The notes under the pieces were generated by a model. That model did not search any database. It had not been told where the DNA came from and worked only from the letters and a program-made list of their open reading frames with translations. Of a stretch of DNA of 64,000 bases, positions 30,964 through 44,339 are shown one piece after another. Origin of the DNA: Gordius sp. MW1 (taxonomy: Eukaryota > Nematomorpha > Gordioida > Gordea > Gordiidae); NCBI GenBank assembly GCA_964036665.1, contig OZ038531.1:14818168-14882167 (forward strand), given 5' to 3'. Numbering within the stretch: position 1 is the stretch's first letter; each line of letters opens with the position of its first letter. Position numbers and translations under genes: made by a program.

Positions 30964-32138
30964 TTCTAAATAAATTAGTGGAGATGGAAATAAGAGTTGC
31001 GGCAGCAAACTCGATAATTAAATTATTCGAAAACTAGATTATTCAATAAACACAAGCAAAATTCTATACCAATACTTTCTTCGGTATAGAATAAATGGTG
31101 TCAGAAGTGATGTTCCTATACCCTCAGAACATACCCACCTAAAACCCTCAGGAATTTAAACAACATCGTATCAGTAATCCCGAACCCATATTTATGGAAT
31201 TCATTCGAACAATTGGTTAACAAATTTAAACCGCAACCAAGGCAGACATAATTCTTTAATTCATTGCAAGAAATATTCTTCAATTCTCGCACCGATTATT
31301 TTAGCAACAAAGTAAAAATAGAGCCATTCGAGAGAAAACCCAAACTGAATTACAACAGTAGGAAAATATATTCACACAAATGATTCGATGCTTAAAAATT
31401 GTTGTAAGACAAAATATACACATGTTTTTTTTTCTCTCTCACATATTATTATATAACGATGATATAGTTGATGTTAAACCCCCCCCCCGCGTTTTCTTTG
31501 ATTATTAATTGGCGGTCTGTAAAGTTTGCTTATATTAAATTAGAAAGGGGTGGCGATTATAATGTATAAAATGACGATTGACAGTGCAGGTATAAAAGTA
31601 AGGTAAAACGGTACAGCCTGTGGGTTAATTTAGATAAAATTTGTAGTTTTAAAGCTGAGTCCATAGTGGCATCGCGATTGCCCAGTGGTGTTTTAGAGAG
31701 CGGGGACGCTGAGTCTTGTAGCCGTGAAGCACCCCATTTTATAACTAATTCAGAGGGCAGGATTTCATTGAAATCAGTTGTCCATGAATCAGTTCCGAGG
31801 GCAAAGGCAAAACTTGTCACAACAGGGCCACCAGAAATTATATTAATTTTGGGCTAAATTTCAGAAAATGTTTGAAAATTATATTGTGTGTTATACCTAC
31901 GGTATTTGTATAAAATAGATAAGGTAAATCGCCATCTCGACCCTTAGCTAAATCCGCCTCGACCTCTAACCAAAAGAATTGTTACCCCTGTACCTTTATC
32001 GGAACGTTAGGAGTTCTAAATAAATTAGTGGAGATGGAAATAAGAGTTGCGGCAGCAAACTCGATAATTAAATTATTCGAAAACTAGATTATTCAATAAA
32101 CACAAGCAAAATTCTATACCAATACTTTCTTCGGTATA
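30964..32138 (+). mobile_element. Gypsy-like LTR element remnant
   Basis: A direct repeat of about 124 bp (30964-31087 and 32014-32138) marks the shared 3' parts of two LTRs. A primer-binding site TGGTGTCAGAAGTGAT at 31095 is complementary to tRNA-Leu. A purine tract AGAAAGGGGTGGCG at about 31542 precedes a 3' LTR starting near 31563 (TGTATAAAATG). The interior is short and gag-like only in patches (NPYLWNSFEQL). The 5' LTR has lost its left part. Non-functional. Confidence 0.62.
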
Positions 32139-32575
32139 TAATAGGGATATTAGATTTAATAAAACATATTATAGTTGTTAAGGTATTCGTTATATTTTAG
32201 GACATCGTCAGACAAAAATGATAAGTATTATTTACCCTGATATGGGTGGTTCAATTTTATAATTCATTGCTATTTTGGCCAATTACCGATTGTTCGTAAC
32301 GCTATGCGTTAACTATAAATATAGGCCTGGCCTATAGCTTTGTCAATAATATAATAGGCAGAGAAGGTGCAATGAAAACTTACAAAGTATTCTAATTACA
32401 ACTCGTAGTATACTGGTTTATTAAATATAAAAACTTAAAACTGTCAACAACTTTATCAATATTTAAACTAAGGATAAGAATTGATAATGATTAAATATTT
32501 TATTATACATATTATCTAAACTTCAGCAATTGGGAGAAAATCTTACTTTCAAAACAGTGTATATTTTCTTCTCTT
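32139..32575. other. AT-rich, nothing recognised
   Basis: No coding or bounded repeat seen. Confidence 0.45.
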
Positions 32576-32583
32576 CTTCTTTA

Positions 32584-33180
32584 TCAGTTATTTGGTCCCA
32601 TATTCGTGGGTTTTTTTTTGATAAGTTTCTTCCATCTTGACCAGGTGAGTGCCATGTTTTGAGTAATCTCTTTTTTCATAACTTTATCAACTTGCCCTTT
32701 CCACGTGACACGGGGTCGTCTTCTTTCTCTCTTTCCGGGTACCTCCATGTCCAGTACTTTTCGATTTAGGGATCCGTGTCCCTTCTTAGTATATGCCCAT
32801 TCCACCTTAGCCGATTTTCGTTAATCATGTCCGCCATAAATTAAATACCCATTTTTGTAATGAAAAAGTCATTCGTCATATGGTCGAGCTTAGTATACCC
32901 CATCCACCGTATCATTCTCATCTCTGTGGCTTATAATAGCTTTTTTTCCGTGGTTAATGCCCTTGTTTCACTTCCATAGAGTAACACCGGTCTTTCGATG
33001 GATTTGTAAGCTTTGCTCTCCAACCATATTGGCATTTTTTTGTCACACATTACACCGGATATACTTCGCCATTTAAGCCATCCTTTTTGGATCCGGGCAT
33101 TGCTTCTGTTGCGCAACCTCCCTCTTGGTGTAGCATCGAGCCGAGGTATGTAAACCTGTCTACTTTTAAGTACTTTAGAT
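32584..33180 (-). pseudogene. RTE family 1 C-terminal domain
   Basis: Contains WAYTKKGHGSLNRKVLDMEV, PGKRERRRPRVTWKGQVDKV and ALTWSRWKKLIKKKPTN, the RTE tail (R..RP..TW, D/W..W). It ends near 32580 at the element's 3' end. Confidence 0.78.
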
Positions 33181-33181
33181 T

Positions 33182-33760
33182 CTAGCGATGGTTCATTTCC
33201 ATGTATACCGTTTTGCGATCGTTGACCTTTAAACCATATCCAGCTAAGCGCTCTGACCACTTTCCGGTTTCTTCGAATACTCTCTCCCTTGTTTCCCCGC
33301 ATAGTACTATATCATCGGCATATAGCATACACCATGGCGATGGCTTTTGAATGTCCCTCGTTATCGTGTCTATAATTATATTAAATAAAAAGGGACTTAA
33401 AGCAGATCCTTGATGTAATCCAATTTTAACCCGAAAAGATTTAGAGTGTCCAACTTTCGTCCTAACGCAAGAGTTTGAAGCTTCATAAATTGTTTTCATA
33501 AGCCGTATATATGCGTCAGGGATATTTTGATTTCTCAGGCACCACCATATTAAATCGCGGGGGACCGTGTCATAAGCTTTCTTTAAGTCGATAAAGACCA
33601 TATATAGGTCTTTCCTCTTTTCACCATACTTATCCATCATTTGTCTTAGTGCGAAGATTGGGTCGATTGTGGATTTGCCGGCCACAAATCCAAATTGATT
33701 AGCCGATATTTCTACCTCGTTTTTTAGCCTTGTTACTAAGATCCTTTCCATAAGCTTCAA
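33182..33760 (-). pseudogene. RTE family 1 reverse transcriptase
   Basis: 192 open codons: KLMERILVTRLKNEV, ANQFGFVAGKSTIDPIFALR, MVFIDLKKAYDTVPRDLIWW (motif A), VKIGLHQGSALSPFLFNIII (motif B) and WCMLYADDIVLCGE (motif C). The core of the RT is intact in sequence, but neighbouring domains are in other frames. Confidence 0.88.
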
Positions 33761-34612
33761 GAAGTGGCAAGTTAGCTTGATACCTCTGTAATTGCCACAG
33801 TCTTGAGGATCTCCTGCCTTTAAATAAGGGTATAATCGTGCTTGCTCTCTATTGATTAGGAATTCGCTCTTCTACCAATATCTTGTTAAGGAGGTTCGTC
33901 ATGGTGGTGACTCCTTCTTCACGCCATCCGAGCAATGCTTCCATAGGTATTCCATCTGGGCCATTTGCTTTTCCTTTTTGCATCTTGTTCATTTGTGTCA
34001 TCCTTCAGAAAGAGAGCGACCATACTTATATTAGGCTCCATTTTGGGAAGGGAATCCTTGTCATTTGCAATATTCATAAGTTTATTAAAATATCCTTTCC
34101 ACCTTTCCATCACCTCTTTCGGCTCCAATAAGGCTTGATTCTTCTCGTTTTTGACTATTTTAAGAACTCTGACTCCGCGACTTTTCTTCTCCCTTATCTT
34201 GGCCAATTTGTAAATAAGCCTATCGTCCCCTTTATGTTCCAGTTTGTTTGCCATCTCGGTGTAGACGGCATTCTTCGCTTTTACAACGGCCTTTTTTGCG
34301 GCCCTCTTTGCGTCCCTATATTCTTGATAATTTTCCGACTTTTTTGATTATGCCAACGTCTATATTGATTTTTCTTTATTTCGATGAAATTCCTAACTGA
34401 TTGATCCGACCACCATAGTTCCCTATTCATAGTTTGCCTCCTTTGGTCTGTCCTAGGAACCGCTGTTTCTTTAATGTCCTTAGATCGCGTCTCCCAATCT
34501 TCGTCTACGAAGGAGCCTTTTTGATGGTATTCTTCGTTTGTCGACGTATCCTTTAACCTTGTATCGAAATCGAGGTTCATATACCTTTCTTCTTTCGGGA
34601 AATACTCTTCTG

Positions 34613-35581
34613 TCAAGATCCATAACAAGGGGACGATTGCCTGGCGATTTCTTCTCCCGGTATTGCTTTGCAATCCTTGATACTCCATAAGTCCTTTTGA
34701 CGTACAAGCAAATAGTCAATTTGACTGTGCTTTCCACTTCCATAGGTCACAATATGATCTTCGCGTTTTTGAAAATAGGTGTTAACGATCGCCATGTCAT
34801 ATGCTTGGGATACTTGGAGAAGTTTTTCCCCTTCTTTGTTATTCAGACCATGCCCATAGCCTCCATGATTGCGTTCATACCCGAGGCCTTTCCCTACGTG
34901 AGCGTTTGAAATCTGCCCCAATAATTAGCCTTTCTTTCTGTCCTATTCCTTGTATTTCCTTTTCCAATGAATCGAAGAATATGTCTTTCTCTGTTCCAAA
35001 CACTTAATTTGGGGAGCATATGCGCACATAACAGTTAGGAGGCCCCCTTGATCTGCAATCTTCACCCACATTAGCCTGTCGGAACAACGCTTGACTTTCA
35101 CCACCTTGTCCTTGAACGATTGGCTTAGAACGATACCGACCCCGTTTCTACGATTTGGTGACCCACTCTAGAAAAGCTTGTATCCTTCTCCTAATTCCCG
35201 AGCTTTCGTTCCATTCTACCTCGTCTCTTGTAGGCAGGCGATGTGTACCTTTCTCCTTTTTAGCATTTGTGCGACCTTGATGCTCTTCCCCGTCAACGTT
35301 CCCACATTCCAACACGTTATTCGCATTCTTTCAACAACTAATTTCCTTAACCGCCTTCGTTGTGAGTTGGGCAGTGATCCTAATGTATTTTTCGCATTGC
35401 ACGGGCGGGGTATCAGTGCGCGTCGCTTGTGGAGAACGCCCCAGCCTTTTCTTGTAAAATCTTGTTTAAAACTATCATAATTTTGGAGTTGGTTTTTATA
35501 GCCGGTTTCCGACCTGACGCCAAGCCTCCACTTTTTGCACACGGACTTGGGACCGTTGTAGGTAGTGTTAAAACAGTGCAT
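34613..35581 (-). pseudogene. RTE family 1 endonuclease
   Basis: Pieces: KLVVERMRITCWNVGTLTG and RRKVHIACLQETR (35216-35581); GYERNHGGYGHGLNNKEG, VNTYFQKREDHIVTYGSG and HSQIDYLLVRQKDLWSIKDC (34613-34921), including the QIDYLL catalytic region of APE-type nucleases. A segment at 34922-35215 matches in mixed frames. Confidence 0.82.
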
Positions 35582-35599
35582 ATTTTCGTGGCTTTAAAT

Positions 35600-38500
35600 C
35601 ATACTATCATAGAACAATGCATTAATTGGGGCTTGGAAACAAATGTTTCCCATAAGGTAAAAATTACATCAAGACTTTATATTAACAAAACCATTTTTGA
35701 AAGCTTTATCTAAAAATCTCCCTTCGCATCGGGTGAGTTATATTACCGAACCTCATACATAATATGCTCGAATTCTACTATTTCCTCTATTAACAAATAA
35801 GCCACGATAGTCAAAATTATTTTAATTTATGGTTTAATTTATAACTAATTCTCTCAAATAGAGGCAACCCCTAAATCGTATCTGCCGCAGAATTTAATAT
35901 CAAACTTAAGGGTGCGATCAATTTCATATTATATTCACAGCTTAAATAATAGTCTTTTTACAAAATGGAAAATAAAAATAATGCGATAGGGTACCAGCTA
36001 AAATTATGTAAGGTTATCGATTAAATCTACATAATTAAAACCTATCAATAAAATGATTAAGCAAAGACTAATATTGGCATACGACGCTTCTAATGACTAT
36101 GGCGCAAACTCCTTTGCCTATTACACGTTTAATAATTAATGCATAAACCTGCGAGAACATTAAAATAAGCAACTTCCTTATATTACTTGCCTAGGTAATT
36201 TGAGACCTAATAAAGGTTTTTATAAATTTATTTGTACTAATTTTAAAAACTACATCAAAGGTCATATAATAATTATTGATGATTTAAATATTCATATCAT
36301 TATTTGCCTAAACTGTATCTTTGTCTGTTAGTTAAAAATTCTCTAAATATCTACACACACATATTAAATAAATGACAATATTTTAAATACAAATTTTATA
36401 TTTGACCTATATTATCAATAGATCCTTTATGTATTTAAATTAATGTTCCCTTACGTTTTTTTAATGGCAATTTGATGATAAGCTCAGACCTATGTAACTA
36501 ATGGACTCCCTACACCTCGATGACTGACTATGTTTCAAACGTCGTTTAGGATTGAAAGATCGATATATACTTACACACATATAGAGAGGTGAATTTGATG
36601 ATATACAGAGATGGCGTAATTTCTAGTGGGCAGTCAAAAAGCAATGTAGATATTATAACAATTAAAATAGTCATTCGTTTTTTTGGATTTTTTTTGCTCA
36701 AATTATAAAATTCTAGTAGGCACTTAAATATTCCTTAAATATTTGAAAACCTGCAGCTGCTCCTATACATCTTTACAGGTAATACGGCATTTTTTATATT
36801 CATTTAAATGATGTATTTAAGATTGCGTATTTAACATGTGAAAGTAGTTAAAAACATAAATGTCTACTTATTAAAACTAAGAGTATTTTTAAACAACTTA
36901 ATCGCTAATATAATAAAAAAATTATAAGCTTATCCTATTTTTTTTGGTTATTTGCTTTATTGATATCACTAATTAGTTTTATATTTCAAATTAATATTTT
37001 AACAACAATTAATAATTGGTATTTAAAGGACAAGTCTATTAAAATTCTAATTTAAAAAATAGGTTAACAGTAAAATTATTTTACTAGGTTTATAATTTTT
37101 CTATAAAATGATAGAGTTTGTTTTTAGAATAACGTTAATATTTAAAAAATCTACAATATCACATCGGCCCTTATAGAGAATTTTTCATTCACTTCAACTA
37201 AATTTATATCTTAAATTTTCAGTACAAATTAACTTAGTTAATTGGTGAAATAAAAAGTTAAATTTTTAGTACCTACCTATTTAAATTGTTTTATTAAAGA
37301 CAGGGCAAAAAGGCCTAGACACCCCCCGCCCCCGGATTGTCTAAATTTTACCCCCTCATCCCAAAATATATAAATATTTGCAAATTTAAGGTTTTAATTT
37401 TTTTTAATTCTTAAGGCTTAACTAATTTCCTCAACTTTTGGCTTTAAAAAATTTGCAAATTTAATTTTTTATGATTTACAACAACTTTTTTAATTCTGGC
37501 TGCTCTCGTGTTAATTATCATTTATATTTTTCGATATGAAAAAGACTGACAGAATGAATCAATTATAATTTTATAATTAATTAGCTCAGAGTCTAAAAGT
37601 ATTTTATCTCAAATAGTTAGGGTTTTTTTACGATTTATAAACCTAAAAGTCACTCCAAATACAACTCTTACTAAATTTCAAATCTTTTCTAATTAAAAAA
37701 TTAAGTTGCTCAAAATATTTCGTTTAATCTATTCATATTGAAAATTGAATTTTGAAATGTGTAAAATTTTTAATTCTAAACAATATAAATTTCTAATTCA
37801 GAAATTGCTGTCAGACCGATTAAAAAAATTATCTAAATTACAAGTCATACTATTTTTTTAATAAATAATTTATAGCGAAGGGAATATTATGGAATAAGTT
37901 GCGAAATAATTCTTATAGTTTAATCAATTTCTTAACAATTCAGCACGGCATAACTACTATATGACAACTTGGCTTTGGTCCAATGGTACTGCGATTATAA
38001 AATACAAAAATGGAAACTACTTTTTAAATTATAATATTTACTAACAAAAACAAAAACTGAGGTGTGCCTTTTTCATTGTCGCGAATTTGTGACTCTTTGT
38101 TGACCTTATTGGGGGCTTTAACTTATTAATTAAAAGATTTATACGTGTTTATTCTAATTTTAATGGAACGATTAAACACACTCCGTTTATTCTATTTCGT
38201 TCATGTTTTGCCAATCAATTTTATATCTTTATGATCTACAAATAATATATATAGAACAATTTATAAAAATCCCACTTGTAAATAAATTGGAAGGCATCAT
38301 TTGGTGTTAAAGGCTTGTCGAGTTGCCTATTAAACATAAACCATATGTTTGCTCATATTTTGATGGTGGCAATTATTGTCTTTGCAGAAGAAGGTGTGAG
38401 CGGATTTTTTTGGTTGCGGGAAAGTGTCACCTGTTTAATTTAATATTTTTCAAGGGCATATATGGTACATTTATTGCATTATCCATTAAGGTCCTTTTAT

Positions 38501-40570
38501 GTCCTTGCCCTTGATTCTTAATAACTTGAAGAGTATCAGTATTCCGTAACTACGTTATTTTTTGGAAATATAAAAAAACTAAATATTTACAATTAAACTG
38601 GATTATATAGGATACTTAATTATTTTAAAAAATAAACGATCTTTTTAATAAGCTGTTAATTATTGTTTTCGAAATAGATGAAATTTAAAAGTCCTGCTTT
38701 TTGGCTAAAATTGGATTGTATGTATTGCCCTCTTTGCAAAAAATTCCAAGAGTAAATTTAAAGTATATTAAGTTAAATGCTCGGGTCTATTATATAAGTG
38801 GTTAGAGGGAAGATCGATTTGATATATGCTTTTAAATGATAAATATTAAATTAGAACAAGTATCGACATAGTTTCCATACAATATAGGAAAAAAATACCA
38901 GCATAACAATGGATAACAGAACTGAATTCATGGGTTAAATTTTAAACATTAATTTAAGGCTAAGAAATCAATAATTACTAAAACAATTTAAAAAAAGAGG
39001 TTAAATAGAAAGTGCTTAGAAAAGTTGCCTTGTTGGTAATATATAAGTCCATTTTTAATAGAATACTATGTTAACAATTAATGTAAATAATAAACACGCC
39101 CATAAAATCTATCTTATTGCGCTTGGATGAGATTTTGATTACAGAACATGTCATATATGTTTAAACTGGTGGGGAATGGGCAGTGCCTAGGGCGCCTAGG
39201 GGACAAGCCCCCTAAGAAATATATCTAAATAAAATAAAATTTTATTAATGAACAATACATATCATATAGTTAAATGACGACGAAATTTTGTAATTGAAAG
39301 AACTATATTAAGGCTATATAAAATTATATGGCATAAGTGACTTAACAAATCCAATTATAAAAGCTCAAAATGGAACTCGTATTAAAAAACTACATTTTTT
39401 GTAAAATTATATTTGCTATTTTTTATATTAAGTGTTAATAAATAAAAAATTGGAAATGAAGTATAAGAAAGTCGTTTATATTATTTAAAAGAATTACTTA
39501 TTTAGATCCGAAAAAAAATTATTTTTATTATAAGAATATAGATAATACAATTGCTGGGGGGGGGGCAAAGGGGTGAGAATTTATATTTGAATTTCTTTAA
39601 AGTTTTAGATTAATTTATAATTAGTTAAATATAATTAAAATAAATCACATCTCCCTCATTATTCATTAATTTATCCATATTTTAAGCGACATCACAAATT
39701 GATAGTTGTTAATTATAAGGTATAAATATAGACATGGTTTACCTAATAAACCATTTAAAAATGTTTAAACATCAGAGTAAGTTAATTAAATATTTAGATA
39801 AGAAACATGATTTATTTTAACTTTTGTAACATATATATATATTGTTTAAATATCCAATAAAAAATTTCCGAGCGAATATGAAATGTAATATAACGGGCCC
39901 AAGCCGTGCTTCAGCTTTGTGAAAATGTTAGGGATGGCGAGGCTATCATTTATTATTATAATGAACTTCGACCCCGGGCTTTTAGGCCCATTGTCGATCT
40001 CATTTCTCTTGCTATTGGTGTAAGTTGAAATAAAAGAGAAAATTGGGAACATAAATTAATATGGACTTAAGGTACAAGTTTAAGTGATTTTGAAAGATAA
40101 ATTACACAAAAAAATAGCTGACTCTTATGTTTGATGTGTGAAATTAAAGTTGGGGCCCGAAAAATGCTAGCTACCCTAGTAATAAAGGGGACTTAAATAA
40201 ATTAGACTAATGCAAATACAGTGGCTAACAATGAAATTTATATGCAATCATTTTAAAGTTTAATTTCCATTGAATATATAAATTTTATTAAAGTGTAAAA
40301 AAAAGACGTTATAAATGGTCCGGCTTTGTCTAATAAATTTTTAAGGCTTTGCACTCCTTAGCAGACATAAAAATTTTCTTCAGAGAATGTATGGTCGAAT
40401 AACATCCCTCATAATACCACCCCCCCCCCTTCCGATTTAAATAAATATAATTGACATCTAATGCGCATTTTTTTAAACTATGGATCCCCACCATCATAAT
40501 TTTAAAAGCCCTTTAAATTTAGTTTAAAAGAAGTCTTTTATAGCAGACACATATTTCTTTATTAAATAAA
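35600..40570. other. 5-kb AT-rich stretch, nothing recognised
   Basis: No coding frame of interest, no clear repeat ends. C- or G-rich patches occur near 37320, 39190, 39550 and 40420. Short frames at 38323 and 39846 look spurious. Confidence 0.5.
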
Positions 40571-40579
40571 GCTAGAGCT

Positions 40580-41630
40580 CTAATGGATTATCTGCGGCCC
40601 CAGCTTAACTCGGGCCCGAATTTGTGATTTGCCCGAATTTGACCCGAACCCGAAAGCCTTTTTGTTTTAGACCCGACCCGAGCCCTGGCCGATTGTTTTC
40701 AAATAAAACCTTTAGGTAAATATTGCATTTGATCTATCCAAGCACACATGAAGGGGGCGGGAGTGGAGGAGAAAGAGAGGAGAGTAGGTAAAGGGAGAGA
40801 TATATGTGTTAGTAAATAGCGCGTGTGTAGTATGAACTCTAATGAACTCCTTATTCCAGACATAGTGGGACTAATTTTGATAAGGAGAAGGGGTTTACGC
40901 AAACGCGTATAAATTTGAATTAAGGGTGATATAAAAAAGAAAAAAGAATGGACCTATAGATGTAACTTTAATCTACATGAATATATTACTATTTTTCACT
41001 TAATATTATAATACCATGGCTTAATAAGAGCATTTTTGGCACTTTTAAACTCCTATATCTTAAAAGCTAGTAATCGTAGAAAAAAACTAAAAACATATTA
41101 TTTTTTAGCGCAAAAATCTCTATCAGATTTATTGGTCAGATTGTGGGAATCCTATGAACTGATTTCTATTATCCGAAATTTCAAACAATGATAAGTTTGT
41201 AATAGAGGGTAAAATTTCAGTTGTTACAATTTATTCATGTCATTATTTCAACCTAATTATCTAACTTCATAAAAATAATTTTTATTTAACTTCAAAAATT
41301 AAGCTTTTGAAATATTTTATGTAGAGCTTTAATAGCTACTATAGGTATAAATGCTAAAATAAAATTGCACTTTTTATCAAAAAAATATATAGATGTTAGA
41401 GTTGAAAGCTATATTAAGCACGTTATACGAGGATATTTAACATCGAATTGGGTTTATTTAATATATTTTATACATGGCTAGTTGGCTCGAACTTAATTAG
41501 GGCGGGCTCCGGCCTCGGGTCGAGAGCTCGACTCCCGAAACCCAATTTTTATTAAATCTGCCCCTGCCCTGCCCGAAACTTTTAGGGCTGAGCCGAGCTC
41601 GGACTGGATCATGCTTCAGGCGGCTTGTGC
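40580..41630. mobile_element. Degenerate GC-tipped hAT-like element
   Basis: GCCCG/CGGGC clusters at 40585-40700 and 41480-41625 flank AT-rich sequence and a half copy of the palindromic element (40735-41165). The left tip (GATTATCTGCGGCCCC) vaguely resembles TAGATCTGCACGGGCC. No target duplication found; the pairing of the two clusters is inference. Confidence 0.45.
40735..41165 (+). repeat. Half copy of the palindromic repeat at 50523-52437
   Basis: AGCACACATGAAGGGGGCGG, GAGAGG patches, CCAGACATAGTGGGACTAAT, GATAAGGAGAAGGGGTTTAC and TTTGGCACTTTTAAACTCCT all recur in the arm at 50940-52440. Only one arm is present, so the ancestral element may be single-armed or this copy lost half. Confidence 0.75.
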
Positions 41631-43165
41631 TTGGCTCTACATAAATTTCCCAAATAGGAAGTTGCCTTATTTAAGTCATGTGTCAGAATAGTGGTGGATA
41701 TATTGTGTATATGATTTTATATTAAAGTTTACTTTAATTAGCTACAAAATTCAGGGTGCCCAGGTTTGACTTGTATGTATTGCAAGAATAGGCTTCTCAA
41801 ACAAAAGCTAAATATATGTTCTTCGACCTTGAGTCTGAAATAGAATTATTTTTACCAGAGTCCACAGAGCGCTCGAAGTTGTTATTACAAGCAGAAATAA
41901 TGACTTTTTATTATAAATATACAAGTTAATTAATTATCGCTATAGCATATTTTTATTAATAAAAGTCTAGTGATGATGCGCTAAGTGAAAAAAAGCGAAG
42001 TCAATTTTTGGGCTAATTTATTAAACTCTTCACTCTTTTTCTTAATATATTTATATTCATATCATATATCAATAGTATTGCATGAATATCATTGATAAGA
42101 TCGTTATTATTCCATAAACATATAAAATTATATAAAAAATACATACTTACCAAATTCGCACGAAAAGTACAAAATGGTTTGTATCTTATTTTCGTTCGCT
42201 TTTTGCCGCGAGCGAAAATAATCGTCTGTGGTTTCACTATGAACGCCTCCTATTTACAATTGTTATATGAATTTAGTATAATGTGAGTTAGTTCTAAAAA
42301 TTAAGCCATGGTCTCATATACTATAGATTGATAAATTTATTATTTTTAACCTAAACCTACACAGTATAATAATGAGCAATTGTGCTATCAAAAGCTAGAA
42401 ACGTTTTAGAAGATTACTATACGGTATTATTAGACTTCGAATTTACATGGAATTTCGCAAAAAATATTAATATCTTTGTATTATAATATAATACCTAAAT
42501 TAAAACCTATGTTTAACTCATATCCCAATAGGTGGTACATTCTTCGTATGGGATTACCTTTTTTAAATCTTCTACTAAATGGTTCCAAATAGTTTTAATT
42601 TAAACATAAAAAGTCCTGGATCACTAAAAACTACACCTATTTTTAATTACCAGGTATTTCATCGAATAATTGTGTAATTGGTATTTGGTATTTTGTTATC
42701 AGGCTCGCGCCCATATGGTCGTAACTATGATATACCCTCATTCTACCCATCCATATATTGGTAATCCCTTTCGTCGATTGGCTTTTTGTTTTACACTTAT
42801 ACATTTTAACCATAACTTCCTCGTCCCTAAAGGGTTTGACCACCTTACTAGGCAAGGTCTTTGTCATTTAGAACTTTTATGTGTTCCTCAGAGTATCCTT
42901 TCTTTACGTTTATCAGGTTTCAAGCATTTTCTAATATTTTGAAATTTTCAGACATCACACCTTTCCTGCTTATCGTGACCAATTTGTACATTATTAATAA
43001 TTTATTAGCCATTTGGGTGTCCCATATTCATTGATCCATCACGATACTTCCTCGTTTTTATCTTTACCTATTTTGGTTTCTCAAACCTATATTGCCGTTT
43101 CCTTTATATTTGCAGTCAGCTTATTTAACTCCTCGTTTAAGTTAGGCTCTTATGGTTGGGGGCTT
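41631..43165. other. Mostly unrecognised
   Basis: AT-rich to 42640. 42640-43165 is more even in composition and may be a far-diverged RTE piece on the minus strand, since it runs into the recognised fragment at 43170. I could not match it directly. Confidence 0.35.
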
Positions 43166-43169
43166 GTTG

Positions 43170-43445
43170 GTGGTATTTCACATGTCAACGTATCCCTTAG
43201 TATTTTGCATCTAATTTGAATTTCATTTACATTTCTTTATTCCAAAAATACCCTTCTTTTAAGGCCCATGGCAGGTGGATGGTGTTACCTGGCGATTTCT
43301 TCTCCCAATTATATTCTGCAATCATTAATCCTTCATAAATCCTATCCCCGTACATGGATAGTCGCTCTTTTGAGTAGTTTAATTATAGCCATGTCATATA
43401 CTTAAGATATTTATTAGTTTTTCCTTCCTTCTAGGTCAGGGGGAG
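43170..43445 (-). mobile_element. RTE-like LINE fragment (family 1)
   Basis: TACCTGGCGATTTCTTCTCC and the flanking region match 34540-34830 of the family-1 copy. It is decayed, with no usable frame. Confidence 0.6.
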
Positions 43446-43599
43446 ACTAAATGTCATCCACGATTTTGAATTATAAAATATAGTAAGTATGTGAATCTGT
43501 AATACAAATAAAAAAAATGATTCAATTTTCTCGACCTTATGCCAAAAAAGGCTTGAAAAAAATAGGCTTTTCAGCCCGGAAGTGACGAAAAAAAATCAT

Positions 43600-43826
43600 T
43601 AAACAATACAACCTTTTGTCTGGTCAAAAATCAGTTTTTTAAATTTAAGTCCGATCCGCAATTTTAAAATTAAAATTTTATAAACTCAATTTTTATTGAT
43701 GTTTAAGTTCCATTAATTTAAACTTATTAGTGTTTATTTATCGAAAATAAGATCCGACTAAAATGAAATGTTAATTCGATCCAATCGGACAAATCGATAT
43801 GATCAGTGCACACCTCTAATTTAATA
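43600..43826 (+). mobile_element. hAT-like right end (AGTGCACACCTCTA tip)
   Basis: It ends AGTGCACACCTCTA at about 43826, inverse of the TAGAGGTGTGCAC tip common in insect hAT elements. Subterminal CCGATCC/TCCGAC motifs recur. The left end and target duplication were not found. Confidence 0.4.
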
Positions 43827-44029
43827 TTTTTTGGCTAAAACTTGCAAAATTAATCCTCCTACGAAAATTTGTCAAAATAATAATAGTCTATTATAAAATT
43901 TAATTTAATAAACTGTTTTCATAACAAGCCTTTTTCAACAAAACTAAATCAGCTATATAATTTTTAAAAATAATTCCATGTGCCAAACTTTTATTTTTAT
44001 TTCAAATTATATAATATATAATGTAAAGT

Positions 44030-44150
44030 TCAAGTTCAGAATATTAAAGAAATAGTTCAAGTTCAAGCTCAACCTTAAAAAAAAGAACTAGTGCAAGTTC
44101 AGAAAAAAGTGAACTAGTTCAAAGTGCTAGTTCATAATAAACAAGTTCTT
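44030..44150. repeat. AGTTCAAG/GAACTAG motif cluster
   Basis: At least eight copies of AGTTCAAG, TAGTTC and GAACTAGT in 120 bp, in both orientations. Such clusters are typical of subterminal transposase-binding regions, but no tip was found next to it. Confidence 0.5.
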
Positions 44151-44339
44151 AACAGCTTTACTTGAGATACATTAGAAATGTATTTATGTTACAGATTTAA
44201 ATCGATAATTTTTTTTATAAATAATGGCAAAACTCTTTGAATCAAATATTATAAATATGCATAATACAAATAGAGATGGCACATTAGGGAAAGTCGGTTA
44301 GGAATCTTCGAATTTCCCGATAATTTCCCTTTTATGTTT

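Larger units (their letters stand above)
32580..35581 (-). mobile_element. RTE-like LINE (family 1), near full length
   Basis: Minus-strand order: 5' leader with GGTCCCAAGTCCGTGTGC (35560), endonuclease start MRITCWNVGTLTGKS (about 35330) and HIACLQETR, endonuclease body (34613-34921), linker (34281-34743), RT (33182-33760) and C-terminal domain (32584-33302). Each block is open for 90-190 codons but frames change, so it is inactive. The least damaged copy of family 1 in the window. Confidence 0.86.

Noticed and set aside
38323-38514. Short plus-strand ORF with several Cys
   Set aside because: Only 63 codons in AT-rich sequence, no known motif, no conserved neighbour.
39846-40052. Minus-strand ORF near GGGCCC motifs
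   Set aside because: No similarity recognised; the GC motifs here do not form a hAT tip.
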